DNA from: Mesorhizobium sp. L-2-11
Lineage (GTDB): Bacteria > Pseudomonadota > Alphaproteobacteria > Rhizobiales > Rhizobiaceae
Assembly (NCBI RefSeq): GCF_016756595.1
Contig: NZ_AP023257.1
Coordinates: forward strand, 372,001 to 436,000
Direction: 5' to 3'
Length of the DNA: 64,000 bases
In this document: positions 55,699 to 64,000 of the stretch, one piece after another
Position numbering within the stretch: position 1 is the first letter of the stretch
Layout of the letters: every line of letters starts with the position of its first letter
The notes under the pieces: model-generated
What the model was told of the DNA's origin: nothing
Seen by the model: only the letters and a program-made list of their open reading frames with translations
Database searches by the model: none
Made by a program: the position numbers and the translations under genes

Positions 55699-57549
55699 AT
55701 GACCAAGACAGTCCGCCTGACGATGGCGCAGGCGCTGACCCGCTTTCTCGGCTGCCAAATGACCGAGATCGACGGCACAAAAATGCCGATCTTCGGCGGC
55801 GTCTGGGCGATATTCGGCCATGGCAATGTCGCCGGCATCGGCGAGGCGCTTTATCAGGTGCGCGACGAATTGCCGACCTTCCGCGCCCACAACGAACAGG
55901 CGATGGCGCATGCGGCGATCGCCTATGCCAAGGCCAATTTCCGACGCCGGTTCATGGCGGCAACCAGCTCGATCGGCCCCGGCGCGCTCAACATGGTGAC
56001 GGCGGCGGCACTTGCGCATGTAAACCGGTTGCCCGTCCTGTTTCTCCCCGGCGACGTCTTCGCCAATCGTATCCCCGATCCCGTGCTGCAGCAGGCCGAG
56101 GACTTTTCCGACGGTACGACGACGGTCAACGACTGCTTTAAGGCCGTGTCGCGCTATTTCGACCGCATCACCCGGCCCGAGCAGATCATCCCGGCGCTCA
56201 ACCGTGCCATGCAGGTGCTGACCGATCCGGCCGAATGCGGACCAGTGACCTTGGCGCTCTGCCAGGACGTGCAGGCCGAGGCCTTTGATTACCCTGAGAG
56301 CTTCTTTGCCGAACGGGTCTGGCATCAGCGCCGGCCGCGTCCGGACCGCCAGGAGCTCGCGACCGCGGTGGCAGCACTGAAGGACGCGAAGAAGCCCTTG
56401 GTGATCGCCGGCGGCGGCGTGCTCTATTCGCAGGCGACCAGTGAACTGGCGAAGCTGGTGCAAGGCGCCGGCATCCCGGTCTGCGAGACGCAGGGCGGCA
56501 AATCCTCGCTGCCGGACGATCATCCGCTCAACATGGCGGCGGTCGGCGTCACCGGCACTTCGGCGGCCAACCGGCTGGCAGAAGAAGCCGACGTCGTGCT
56601 CGCCGTCGGCACCAGGCTGCAGGATTTCACCACCGGCTCGTGGGCGCTGTTCAAGAATTCCGGCAAGACCATCATCGGGCTGAACGTCCAGCCTTTCGAT
56701 GCGGGCAAGCACCAGGCGCTGCCGCTGGTCGCCGATGCTGCGGAAGGGCTCGCCGAGCTCGGCGCGGCGCTGGACGGCTGGCAGGCGCCGGCCGCGTGGA
56801 CCGACAATGCGGCCAGGGGCAAGAAAGAATGGCAGGCCGAAGCCGGCAAGGTGACGGCCTCGACCAATGCCGCCTACCCGTCCGACGCGCAGGTGATCGG
56901 CGCCGTGCAGCGCGCCATGGGCTCCGACGTGATATTGCTTCATGCTGCCGGTGGCCTGCCCGGCGAGTTGCACAAGCTCTGGCAGGCGGGCGCGCCCGGC
57001 TCCTACCACGCCGAATACGGCTTCTCGACCATGGGCTACGAGATCGCTGGCGGGCTTGGCGTCAAGATGGCCAAGCCCGACGAAGAGGTCGTCGTCATGA
57101 TCGGCGACGGTTCCTATCTGATGCTCAATTCCGAGATCGCAACCTCGGTCATGCTCGGCCTCAAGCTGATCATCGTGCTGCTCGACAACAGAGGCTATGG
57201 CTGCATCAATAGGCTGCAGATGGCAACCGGCGGCGCCAACTTCAACAATCTGCTGAAGGACGCCCGCCACGAGATTTTGCCCGACATCGACTTCGCCGCG
57301 CATGCGGCAAGCCTCGGCGCCATCGCCGAGAAGGTTTCGTCGATCGCCGGGTTGGAAACGGCGCTGGCAAAGGCGAAAGACAATAGCAAGACGACGGTAC
57401 TGGTCATCGACACCGACCCGCTGGTGTCGACCGATGTCGGCGGCCATTGGTGGGATGTCGCCGTGCCGGAAGTTTCTTCACGGCCGCAGGTCAACGCCGC
57501 ACGCAAAGCCTATGAAGAAAAGCGGCGGACGCAGAGTGTTGGTGATTGA
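55699..57549 (+). CDS. iolD: 3D-(3,5/4)-trihydroxycyclohexane-1,2-dione hydrolase
   Basis: Thiamine-diphosphate enzyme that opens the ring of the diketone from 2-keto-inositol. The 616-residue product belongs to the acetolactate synthase family. The N-terminal glutamate for TPP is in FRAHNEQAMAHAAIAYAK, and the TPP motif is GDGSYLMLNSEIATSVMLGLK ending NRGYG. GGAGG precedes the ATG. It starts 35 bases after iolC and is followed after 44 bases by iolE. Confidence 0.95.
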   Translation: MTKTVRLTMAQALTRFLGCQMTEIDGTKMPIFGGVWAIFGHGNVAGIGEALYQVRDELPTFRAHNEQAMAHAAIAYAKANFRRRFMAATSSIGPGALNMVTAAALAHVNRLPVLFLPGDVFANRIPDPVLQQAEDFSDGTTTVNDCFKAVSRYFDRITRPEQIIPALNRAMQVLTDPAECGPVTLALCQDVQAEAFDYPESFFAERVWHQRRPRPDRQELATAVAALKDAKKPLVIAGGGVLYSQATSELAKLVQGAGIPVCETQGGKSSLPDDHPLNMAAVGVTGTSAANRLAEEADVVLAVGTRLQDFTTGSWALFKNSGKTIIGLNVQPFDAGKHQALPLVADAAEGLAELGAALDGWQAPAAWTDNAARGKKEWQAEAGKVTASTNAAYPSDAQVIGAVQRAMGSDVILLHAAGGLPGELHKLWQAGAPGSYHAEYGFSTMGYEIAGGLGVKMAKPDEEVVVMIGDGSYLMLNSEIATSVMLGLKLIIVLLDNRGYGCINRLQMATGGANFNNLLKDARHEILPDIDFAAHAASLGAIAEKVSSIAGLETALAKAKDNSKTTVLVIDTDPLVSTDVGGHWWDVAVPEVSSRPQVNAARKAYEEKRRTQSVGD

Positions 57550-57593
57550 TGTCGGCGAATGAAAATTGAACGATCTGACATTGGAGTGACGAC

Positions 57594-58511
57594 GTGAAAG
57601 CCAAACTGGGCATGTCCCCCATTGCATGGTGGAACGACGATCTTGCGGAACTCAGCGATGACGTGTCGCTGGAGGAATGCCTGGCGCAATCGCGCTCGGC
57701 GGGCTTCACCGGCATGGAAATGGGCCGCCGTTTTCCCAGTGATCCGAGAATCATGCTGCCGATCCTGAAGGAGGCCGACGTGACGCTCTGCGGCGGCTGG
57801 TTCTCCGGCACACTGGTCGACGAAGACATGGCCAGGAATAAGGATCGCATCCAGCCGATGATCGATCTGTTCAAGGCGGTGGACGCGCCCTGCATCGTCT
57901 ATGGCGAGGTCGGCCGCTCCATCCAGGGTGACCGCTCAAAGCCGCTCGCCACCAAGCCGAGGCTTTCGGAAGACGAGATGAAGACCTATGCGAGGCGCCT
58001 CACGCAGTTCGGCGAATGGTGCGCCGAGCAAGGCATGCCGCTCTCCTACCACCATCATATGGCGGCGGTCGTCGAGACCGAGCCGGAGCTCGATGCCTTC
58101 ATGCGCCATTCTGGAGAAGGCATTCCACTGCTGCTCGATGCCGGCCATCTGGCTTTTGCTGGCGGTGACGTGCTGCGCGCCATCGACAATCATCACCGGC
58201 GCATCAATCATGTCCATGTGAAGGACGTGCGCATGGAGGTGATCGAAAAACTCGATCGCCAGAAGCAATCCTTCCTCGATGCCGTGGCGCTCGGCGCCTT
58301 CACGGTGCCGGGAGATGGCTCGCTGGATTTTGGTGCCATTGTGGAAAGACTGGCAAACTATGGCTATGAAGGCTGGTTCGTGGTCGAGGCCGAACAGGAT
58401 CCCAAGAAGAATCCGCCGCTCAGGATGGCGCAAGTCGGTTACAAGGAATTGATGCGGGTGATGACGGCTGTCGGCTACACGGTTGAAACGCAGGGCTTCC
58501 CCAATGCATGA
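57594..58511 (+). CDS. iolE: Inosose dehydratase
   Basis: Dehydrates scyllo-inosose to 3D-(3,5/4)-trihydroxycyclohexane-1,2-dione. The 305-residue xylose-isomerase-like TIM barrel has metal ligands in the SYHHHMAAVVET and LLLDAGHLAFAGGD segments and NHVHVKDVR. GTG start with TTGGAG upstream. The order iolD-iolE in the operon gives the sequential dehydration and ring-opening steps. MocC of the rhizopine pathway is in the same family. Confidence 0.95.
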   Translation: MKAKLGMSPIAWWNDDLAELSDDVSLEECLAQSRSAGFTGMEMGRRFPSDPRIMLPILKEADVTLCGGWFSGTLVDEDMARNKDRIQPMIDLFKAVDAPCIVYGEVGRSIQGDRSKPLATKPRLSEDEMKTYARRLTQFGEWCAEQGMPLSYHHHMAAVVETEPELDAFMRHSGEGIPLLLDAGHLAFAGGDVLRAIDNHHRRINHVHVKDVRMEVIEKLDRQKQSFLDAVALGAFTVPGDGSLDFGAIVERLANYGYEGWFVVEAEQDPKKNPPLRMAQVGYKELMRVMTAVGYTVETQGFPNA

Positions 58512-58541
58512 ACGCAGTATTTTGGGCGACGGGCTGATCCG

Positions 58542-58760
58542 ATGAAGGACTCCGAGCATCCGTTCTTCCGGCCTCTGTGGCGGCGCGTTGCCATCGTCGC
58601 CGTCTGTCTGGTCTGGTCCGTGGTCGAGTTTGCCACCGGCGCGCCGTTCTGGGGCACGATCGCGCTCGGCTTCGCCTTCTATGCCGTCTGGCAGTTCTTC
58701 TATCTCTACAAGCCGGCCGACGGCAGCAAGGGTTCGGCCGACACCGAACCAAAGGAATGA
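58542..58760 (+). CDS. Small two-helix membrane protein within the iol operon
   Basis: A 72-residue protein with two hydrophobic stretches (VAIVAVCLVWSVVEFATG and TIALGFAFYAVWQFFYLY), so probably an inner membrane hairpin with a charged C-terminal tail. It is located between iolE and iolB, 6 bases before iolB, hence co-transcribed. Not recognised; a small-subunit or transport-associated role is only a guess. Confidence 0.7.
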   Translation: MKDSEHPFFRPLWRRVAIVAVCLVWSVVEFATGAPFWGTIALGFAFYAVWQFFYLYKPADGSKGSADTEPKE

Positions 58761-58766
58761 ATCGCG

Positions 58767-59579
58767 ATGTCGAAACTGCTCGTTAAAGCCGATAAGGGCC
58801 ATGGCCGCGTCGCCCATGTGACGCCGCAAAATGCCGGCTGGACCTATGTCGGTTTCGATCTGCATCGATTGCGGCCCGGCGAGACCGTCTCCGGACAAAC
58901 CGCGAGCCGTGAAGTCTGCCTGGTGTTCGTCACCGGCAAGGGCAAGGCCACGGCCGGCAGCAACGATCTTGGCCTGCTCGGCGAACGGATGTCGCCCTTC
59001 GAAGGCAAGCCGTGGTCGGTCTATGTGCCGCAGGGCTCTGACTGGTCGGTGACTGCCGACACCGATCTCGAACTCGCGGTCTGCTCGGCGCCGGGGCTTG
59101 GCGGCGGCCTGCCGGTCCGGGTCATTGCGCCGAAGGATCTCGGCCAGGAGGTTCGCGGCAAGGGCACCAACACGCGCTATGTCACCAACATCCTGCCGGA
59201 AGGCAAGCCGGCCGATTCATTGCTGGTGGTCGAGGTCATCACGCCTGGCGGCCACACGTCGAGCTATCCGCCGCACAAGCACGACCAGGACAATCTGCCG
59301 GCCGAATCCTATCTCGAGGAGACCTATTACCACCGCCTCAATCCGCCGCAGGGCTTTGCTTTCCAGCGCGTCTACACCGATGCCGACCGGAATGGCGCTC
59401 GTTCGGTCGACGAGGCGATGGCGATCGAGGACGGCGACGTCGTGCTCGTGCCCAAGGGTTATCACCCTTGCGCCGCGTGCCATGGCTACGATCTCTACTA
59501 CCTCAACGTCATGGCCGGGCCGAAGCGGACGTGGAAATTCCACAACGCGCCCGAGCACGAATGGCTGATGAAGGCCTGA
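58767..59579 (+). CDS. iolB: 5-deoxy-glucuronate isomerase
   Basis: Isomerises 5-deoxy-glucuronate to 5-dehydro-2-deoxygluconate, the substrate of IolC. The 270-residue bicupin has metal-binding motifs SSYPPHKHDQDNLPAESYLEE (in pattern) and PKGYHPCAACHGYDLYYLNVMAG. Start MSKLLVKADKGHGR is six bases after the small membrane gene. Gene order C-D-E-(x)-B covers all ring-opening steps; iolA for the last step is not in this window. Confidence 0.95.
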   Translation: MSKLLVKADKGHGRVAHVTPQNAGWTYVGFDLHRLRPGETVSGQTASREVCLVFVTGKGKATAGSNDLGLLGERMSPFEGKPWSVYVPQGSDWSVTADTDLELAVCSAPGLGGGLPVRVIAPKDLGQEVRGKGTNTRYVTNILPEGKPADSLLVVEVITPGGHTSSYPPHKHDQDNLPAESYLEETYYHRLNPPQGFAFQRVYTDADRNGARSVDEAMAIEDGDVVLVPKGYHPCAACHGYDLYYLNVMAGPKRTWKFHNAPEHEWLMKA

Positions 59580-59731
59580 GGCGCCGCCCGTCCGGGTTGG
59601 CAAACTGGCCCAAAGCGAAAAATCGTCGGCTAATGACCCGCCTGAACAAGTTTGTTATCAGGAGCGATCATCAGCTTCGTCATTTCGTCATGCAAATCGC
59701 CTATGGCAGCGGGAGTTGACGAGGACTCTCG

Positions 59732-60439
59732 ATGCGCTACGCTATCTATTTCACCCCCCGGCAGGACGAACCGCTGGCGCGGATCGCCGCCAATTGGCTT
59801 GCCCGCGACCCGTTCGGCGCCGCCACGCGGCCGGTAGAGGCCGTGGGCGAGCTGTCGGCGGCGGAAGTCGCCTTCCACACCGCTTCGGCACGCCGCTACG
59901 GCTTTCATGCGACACTGAAAGCGCCCTTCCGGCTGGCTTCGAACGAAACGGAAGCCGCGCTTCGCGCGGCACTGGACGATTTCGCCGAGACGACGCCGGT
60001 GGTGACGATCCCGCGGCTGGTCGTCAGCCAGATCGACGGCTTCTTCGCCCTGGTGCCGGAAGGACCGCTGCCGGCGCTCAACCGCTTCGCCGACGACGTT
60101 GTGCGCGACTTCGACCGTTTTCGCGCGCCGCTGAGCGAGGCTGAGATCGAACGGCGCAGCCCTGACTCGCTGAAGCCGGCTGAATTCCGCAATCTCTGCC
60201 AGTGGGGTTACCCCTATGTCTTCGAGACCTTTCGATTCCACATGACGCTGTCCGGCCGTGTCTCGTCACAGGAAAGCCCTCGTCTTCGCGCAGCAATCGA
60301 CAGCCTGTTTGCGCAGGTCCTGCAACGGCCGGTGACGGTGGACGCAGTGACCCTGTTTGTCGAAACCGAACCTGGCGCCCCGTTCATGGTGCTTTCCCAT
60401 CATGCGCTTGGGCGCCGCCCGGCGAGAAAAACTGCCTGA
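59732..60439 (+). CDS. DUF1045 phosphonate-operon protein
   Basis: A 235-residue two-H phosphoesterase-like protein of the DUF1045 (phosphonate-associated) family. The paired catalytic HxT/S motifs are YGFHATLK and FRFHMTLSG. In other genomes it lies within C-P lyase operons, where it is thought to act on a cyclic phosphate intermediate like PhnP. Here it precedes phnM and phnN. Start MRYAIYFTPRQDEPL is family-typical. No phnGHIJKL genes are in the window. Confidence 0.85.
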   Translation: MRYAIYFTPRQDEPLARIAANWLARDPFGAATRPVEAVGELSAAEVAFHTASARRYGFHATLKAPFRLASNETEAALRAALDDFAETTPVVTIPRLVVSQIDGFFALVPEGPLPALNRFADDVVRDFDRFRAPLSEAEIERRSPDSLKPAEFRNLCQWGYPYVFETFRFHMTLSGRVSSQESPRLRAAIDSLFAQVLQRPVTVDAVTLFVETEPGAPFMVLSHHALGRRPARKTA

Positions 60440-60528
60440 GAAACTATTTGTTTAACCGCTTTTGTGCGACGCCAACTCATCCCAATCGGTGATTCAATTG
60501 GCTGCAAAAGTTCCAAGGACTGCCTGAA

Positions 60529-61668
60529 ATGACCGTCGAGACCGTTCTCAACAATGCCCGCATCGTGCTTGCCGACGAGATCGTCGAAGGCTCGATCGTG
60601 CTGCGCGACGGCTTGATCGCCGGGATCGATGCCGGCGCCGGCCGGAAGGGCGAGGACATGGCCGGCGATTTCATCATTCCCGGGCTGGTCGAGCTTCATA
60701 CCGACCACCTGGAGGGTCACTACGCGCCGCGGCCGAAAGTGCGCTGGAACCCGATCGCCGCCGTTCTCGCCCACGACGCGCAGGTGGCGACCGCCGGCAT
60801 CACCACCGTGCTCGATGCCTTGCGCGTCGGCATGGACGACGACGCCGACATGAATTCGGCCGACATGCGCAAGCTGGCCGACGCGATCGAGGACAGCGTC
60901 CAGCAGGACCGGCTGCGGGCCGACCATTTCATCCATCTGCGCTGCGAGGTTTCGGCGCCGGATTGCCTCGCCGCCTTCGCGCATTTCGACGGCGACGACA
61001 GGATCAAGCTGGCGTCACTGATGGACCATGCGCCGGGACAGCGCCAGTTCGTCGATTTGCAAACCTATGCCTATTACTACCAGCGCAAGCTGAAGCTGAC
61101 GGATCGCGAATTCCAGCAATTCTGTGAGAAGCGGATGGCGGAGTCGGCGACGAATTCGGGGTCGAACCGCGCCTTCATCGCTGCTGCCTGCCATCAGCGC
61201 GGCATCGTGCTGGCCAGCCATGACGACGCCACGACCGGCCATGTCGACGAGGCGATCGAACAAGGCGTCCGCGTCGCCGAATTCCCGACCACCAAAGAGG
61301 CCGCAAAAGCTTCGAAAGCGGCAGGGCTCGGGGTGCTGATGGGCGCCCCTAACGTCATGCGCGGCGCCTCGCATTCGGGCAACGTTTCGGCCCGGACACT
61401 CGCCGGCGAAGGCTTGCTCGACATATTGTCGTCCGACTACATCCCCTTCAGCCTGATCCAGTCGGCCTTTTTCCTTGGCGACGTTGTCGACGGCATCTCC
61501 CTGCCGCAGGCGGTGGCGATGGTTTCGAAGAACCCGGCCGAGGCAGTCGGCCTCGCCGACCGTGGTGTCATCGAGCAGGGCCGGCGCGCCGATCTGGTTC
61601 GCGTCCGTCTTGACGATCATGTCCCGGTTGTCCGCACCGTCTGGCGGCAGGGACGTCGGGTCGCGTGA
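60529..61668 (+). CDS. phnM: Alpha-D-ribose 1-methylphosphonate 5-triphosphate diphosphatase
   Basis: C-P lyase pathway enzyme that removes pyrophosphate from the ribose 1-phosphonate 5-triphosphate intermediate. The 379-residue amidohydrolase has the metal-binding ELHTDHLEGHYAPR motif, ASHDDATTGHVDEA, and a C-terminal beta sandwich. It follows the DUF1045 gene by 89 bases, and its stop overlaps the phnN start. Confidence 0.95.
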   Translation: MTVETVLNNARIVLADEIVEGSIVLRDGLIAGIDAGAGRKGEDMAGDFIIPGLVELHTDHLEGHYAPRPKVRWNPIAAVLAHDAQVATAGITTVLDALRVGMDDDADMNSADMRKLADAIEDSVQQDRLRADHFIHLRCEVSAPDCLAAFAHFDGDDRIKLASLMDHAPGQRQFVDLQTYAYYYQRKLKLTDREFQQFCEKRMAESATNSGSNRAFIAAACHQRGIVLASHDDATTGHVDEAIEQGVRVAEFPTTKEAAKASKAAGLGVLMGAPNVMRGASHSGNVSARTLAGEGLLDILSSDYIPFSLIQSAFFLGDVVDGISLPQAVAMVSKNPAEAVGLADRGVIEQGRRADLVRVRLDDHVPVVRTVWRQGRRVA

Positions 61669-62285
61669 TGGTGTCGGCGTCGATCGAGCGTGAATTGTCC
61701 GCCGCGGCGTTTCCGATCCGCGACGGCGTGTTCGTCGCCGTCGTCGGGCCGAGCGGCGCCGGCAAGGACACGGTGATCGGCTATGCCCGGGTGCTGTTTG
61801 CCGACGAAAGCCGGCTGGAGTTCGTGCGCCGGGTCATCACCCGGCCGAGCGACACGACGAGCGAGGATCACGACACGCTGGCCGATGCGGCTTTCGTCGG
61901 GGCCGAAGCGGACGGCGCCTTCGCCATCTCCTGGGAGGCGCATGGCTTGCGCTACGGCATCCCGGCTGAAGTCGACCGGTCGGTCGCCAATGGCCGCGTC
62001 GCCATCGCCAATGTCTCCCGCGCCATTATCCCGGCGCTGCGTGATCGCTATGCCAATCTGGCTGTCGTCGAGATCTCCGCGTCGCCGCAGATCCTGGCCG
62101 AGCGACTGGCGATGCGCGGCCGCGAGTCGCGTGGCGAGGTGCTGGCGCGGCTGGCGCGCAGCGCCAATGTGGCGCTGTCCGGGCCAGATGTCACCTCGAT
62201 CGACAATAGCGGACAGCGCGAGGCGGCTGGCGAGCGTTTTGTCGAAGTGCTGCGCAGGGCGATGACGTTCTCCGACGGGGCGTAA
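61668..62285 (+). CDS. phnN: Ribose 1,5-bisphosphate phosphokinase
   Basis: Makes PRPP from ribose 1,5-bisphosphate, the last step of phosphonate breakdown. The 205-residue guanylate-kinase-like protein has a P-loop VVGPSGAGKDTVIGY near residue 22. The ATG overlaps the phnM stop by one base (TGATG); the GTG just before it is an alternative. Product PRPP enters nucleotide or histidine synthesis. Confidence 0.92.
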   Translation: MVSASIERELSAAAFPIRDGVFVAVVGPSGAGKDTVIGYARVLFADESRLEFVRRVITRPSDTTSEDHDTLADAAFVGAEADGAFAISWEAHGLRYGIPAEVDRSVANGRVAIANVSRAIIPALRDRYANLAVVEISASPQILAERLAMRGRESRGEVLARLARSANVALSGPDVTSIDNSGQREAAGERFVEVLRRAMTFSDGA

Positions 62286-62300
62286 TCCGAGCCGCCTTTT

Positions 62301-62592
62301 GCCTTCTCCCCTTGTGGGAGAAGGTGGATCGGCGCGCAGCGCCGAGACGGTTGAGGGGTGTTGGGAGAAATGAGGCGTCGGCGTTCTCTGGAACACCCCT
62401 GCCATGAAAGTAATTTCAAACCCTGTTTCATTTCAAAGAGATAGCGGCTTGGGCCAAGGACTCGATTTTAGAGCCGACATACCAGAGAAAGCGGCCCGCG
62501 CACCTTTCATCTGCGATGGCGCCCGGTGCCGGGCGATGTGTCTCATCCGGCCGAGCTTCGCTCGGCCACCTTCTCCCACAAGGGGAGAAGGA
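62301..62592. repeat. MITE-like element, second copy, after phnN
   Basis: The left arm (62301-62360) and right arm (about 62541-62592) repeat the ends of the element at 51268-51464, including GCAGCGCCGAGACGG on the left and GAGCTTCGCTCGG on the right. The core is longer and different (about 180 bases), and an ACACCCCT remnant lies inside at 62393. It fills the 320-base gap between phnN and the next gene. Confidence 0.7.
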
Positions 62593-62605
62593 AGAGGCGG
62601 AGCCG

Positions 62606-63601
62606 CTACTCCGCGGCTGCGCCAGCCGCGCCCTTGCGGGTTGCCTCCAGCATCAGCCGCCGCTCCCGGTACACGCCCCATTGCTGGTCGACCAGCACGC
62701 CGATCAAAATCACCCCGCCCATCACGGCGAAATTGAGCGAGGACGGGATGCCGAGCAGGTTGACGAGGTTTTGCAGTTCCTGCAGCAGAACCGTGCCCAG
62801 GATCACGCCGATCAGCGAGCCTTCGCCGCCACGCAGCGAGAAGCCGCCGAGCACGGCTGCAGCAATGGCGTAGAGTTCGTAGAACTGGCCGTGGCTGGCC
62901 GGTGAGATCGAGCGCGTGTACATGGCGAAATAGATCGCCGACAGCGCCGTCAGCACACCGCAGATGACGTAGGCCGCCATGACGACGCGGCCGGTGCGGA
63001 TGCCCGAATATTTCGCCGCCTCCTCATTCTTGCCGATGGCGTAGAGGTAGCGGCCGAACACCGAACGGTGCAGCACTACCCACATCACGATGGCGATGAC
63101 GATCAACGCGATGAAACTGTTCGGCACGCCATAGGAACGCCCCGCGGTCAGGAATTCGAGCTCCGGAAAGTTCTGTCCGAAGGCAAAGCCCGCCGTGCCG
63201 TCGGCCGTGTAGAACCGCGCCACGCCGCGATAGATCAACAGGCCGCACAGTGTCACCACAAAAGGCTGCAATTTGAGCCGCGTGATCAGCCAGCCATGTG
63301 CCAGCCCGATGATGCCGCCGAGCACGAGGATCAGCGGCAGCGCGACCGGCCATGCCATGCCGCGCGTGGCGATGAAATCGATGAACAGGACACCGAGCAG
63401 CGCGACCACCGAGCCGACCGACAATTCGATGCCGCCGGTGATGATGACGAAGGCCTGGCCGATCGCCAGGATGCCGAACAGCCCGATCAGGTTCGATGTG
63501 TTGGCGAGGTTGATCGGCAGCAGGAAGCGCGGGTTGATGATCGCCACCACCGCTCCCACCACAAGGATCAGGATCAGCAGGCCGAGATCTTTCTTGCTCA
63601 T
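62606..63601 (-). CDS. Sugar ABC transporter permease (RbsC/CUT2 type)
   Basis: A 331-residue inner membrane permease with nine or ten helices. Family motifs include ITGGIELSVGSVVALLGVLF and GGFSLRGGEGSLIGVILGTVLLQELQNLVNL (in pattern). It follows the ATP-binding gene and may be followed by nothing else in the operon, since the next downstream feature is a repeat. The substrate is unknown; the binding protein must lie outside the window. It is separate from the inositol importer at 44.8-47.7 kb. Confidence 0.9.
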   Translation of the reverse strand: MSKKDLGLLILILVVGAVVAIINPRFLLPINLANTSNLIGLFGILAIGQAFVIITGGIELSVGSVVALLGVLFIDFIATRGMAWPVALPLILVLGGIIGLAHGWLITRLKLQPFVVTLCGLLIYRGVARFYTADGTAGFAFGQNFPELEFLTAGRSYGVPNSFIALIVIAIVMWVVLHRSVFGRYLYAIGKNEEAAKYSGIRTGRVVMAAYVICGVLTALSAIYFAMYTRSISPASHGQFYELYAIAAAVLGGFSLRGGEGSLIGVILGTVLLQELQNLVNLLGIPSSLNFAVMGGVILIGVLVDQQWGVYRERRLMLEATRKGAAGAAAE

Positions 63602-63682
63602 CGTCTTCTCCCCAATGCCTGCCTAGGCAGGCTCCGCACAGTGTCCGCTATTTGCGAGCAGAACGTGCGTCAAAAACAAAAA

Positions 63683-64000
63683 CTATCTCGGCTGTTTGCC
63701 GACGGCCAGCAGCAGCACGTTTTCCTGGCTGAACTGTTCCTTGTCGAGAATGCCTGAGATCTGGCCCTCATGCATGACGGCGATGCGGTCGGAGACGCCG
63801 ATCACCTCCTCCATGTCGCTCGATATCATCAGGACTGCGACGCCGGCATCGGCCAGCGCCCGCATCAGCCCATAGATTTCGGCCTTGGCGCCGATGTCGA
63901 TGCCGCGCGTTGGCTCATCGAGGATCATCACCTTCGGGCTCATGGCCAGCCACTTGGCCAGCACCACCTTTTGCTGGTTGCCGCCTGACAGCGTGCCGGT
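63683..64000 (-). CDS. Sugar ABC transporter ATP-binding protein (C-terminal part, runs off window)
   Basis: C-terminal 105 residues of a RbsA-type ATPase. The visible part starts at [19 protein letters not shown], the signature of the second nucleotide-binding domain, and includes Walker [17 protein letters not shown] and the H-loop region [10 protein letters not shown]. It belongs to a double-domain ATPase of about 500 residues, unlike the single-domain one in the inositol locus. The permease gene follows after 81 bases. Confidence 0.92.
   Translation of the reverse strand, partial: TGTLSGGNQQKVVLAKWLAMSPKVMILDEPTRGIDIGAKAEIYGLMRALADAGVAVLMISSDMEEVIGVSDRIAVMHEGQISGILDKEQFSQENVLLLAVGKQPR

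Noticed and set aside
55318..57447. Open frame of about 700 codons on the minus strand opposite iolC/iolD
   Set aside because: It is antisense to iolC and iolD, which are clear enzymes. Long antisense frames are common in high-GC genomes; its composition (Arg/Ala/Gly/Asp/His-rich) shows no family features.
59640..59700. Pho-box-like TCGTCAT repeats before the DUF1045 gene
   Set aside because: The repeats are 8 bases apart instead of the 11-base period of PhoB sites and match poorly.

Overview
The window is GC-rich, densely coded alphaproteobacterial chromosome. Several features point to the Rhizobiales, most likely Mesorhizobium: the ChvG/ChvI two-component pair beside an HPr/EIIA/HprK regulatory PTS, a DivL-type pseudokinase next to tsaE, the hisB-DUF2628-hisH-hisA-hisF-hisE-coaA order, the moc/iol inositol genes, and several short palindromic intergenic repeats of rhizobial type. 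I saw no rRNA, tRNA, CRISPR array, prophage or intact insertion sequence.

Layout. 1-6.1 kb: end of an M48-type hydrolase gene, a small unknown gene, then trpF-trpB-trpA-accD-folC on the plus strand. 6.2-7.0 kb: a VOC protein and a cupin. 7.0-19.0 kb (minus strand): a tightly overlapping operon divL > tsaE-amgK fusion > murU > addB > addA > trxA. 19.1-24.9 kb (minus): chvI, chvG, hprK, EIIA-Man, HPr and ahcY. 25.2-28.7 kb (plus): pckA, arfB, a frameshifted LysM/BON gene and alkB. 28.8-35.2 kb (minus): gtrA-like, coaA and the histidine operon, with a DUF1330 gene and an arginase-like gene inserted among the his genes. 35.4-39.7 kb (plus): hslV, a GNAT gene, a DUF2585 gene, hslU and a DUF1402 gene. 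39.9-40.4 kb: a ParD/ParE toxin-antitoxin pair with its own operator.

40.5-59.6 kb is a catabolic island for inositol and probably rhizopine. It holds mocD-mocE-mocF (desaturase-like oxygenase, Rieske ferredoxin, reductase), a LacI regulator, a sugar ABC importer with a MocB-like binding protein, an iolG dehydrogenase, an SDR, a further Gfo/Idh dehydrogenase, an RpiR-family regulator (IolR) and iolC(-DUF2090)-iolD-iolE-iolB. GGAA-N6-TTCC or one-mismatch sites, resembling the motif reported for rhizobial IolR, lie before both the importer genes and iolC. Inside the island sits aroG (DAHP synthase), preceded by what looks like a classical attenuator: a 25-residue leader peptide with a Phe-Trp-Tyr-Phe-Ser-Tyr run, a terminator, and an exact 8-bp alternative pairing segment.

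59.7-64 kb: three phosphonate genes (DUF1045, phnM, phnN) without the C-P lyase core, a MITE-like repeat, then a second sugar ABC permease and the C-terminal end of its ATPase, which runs off the window.
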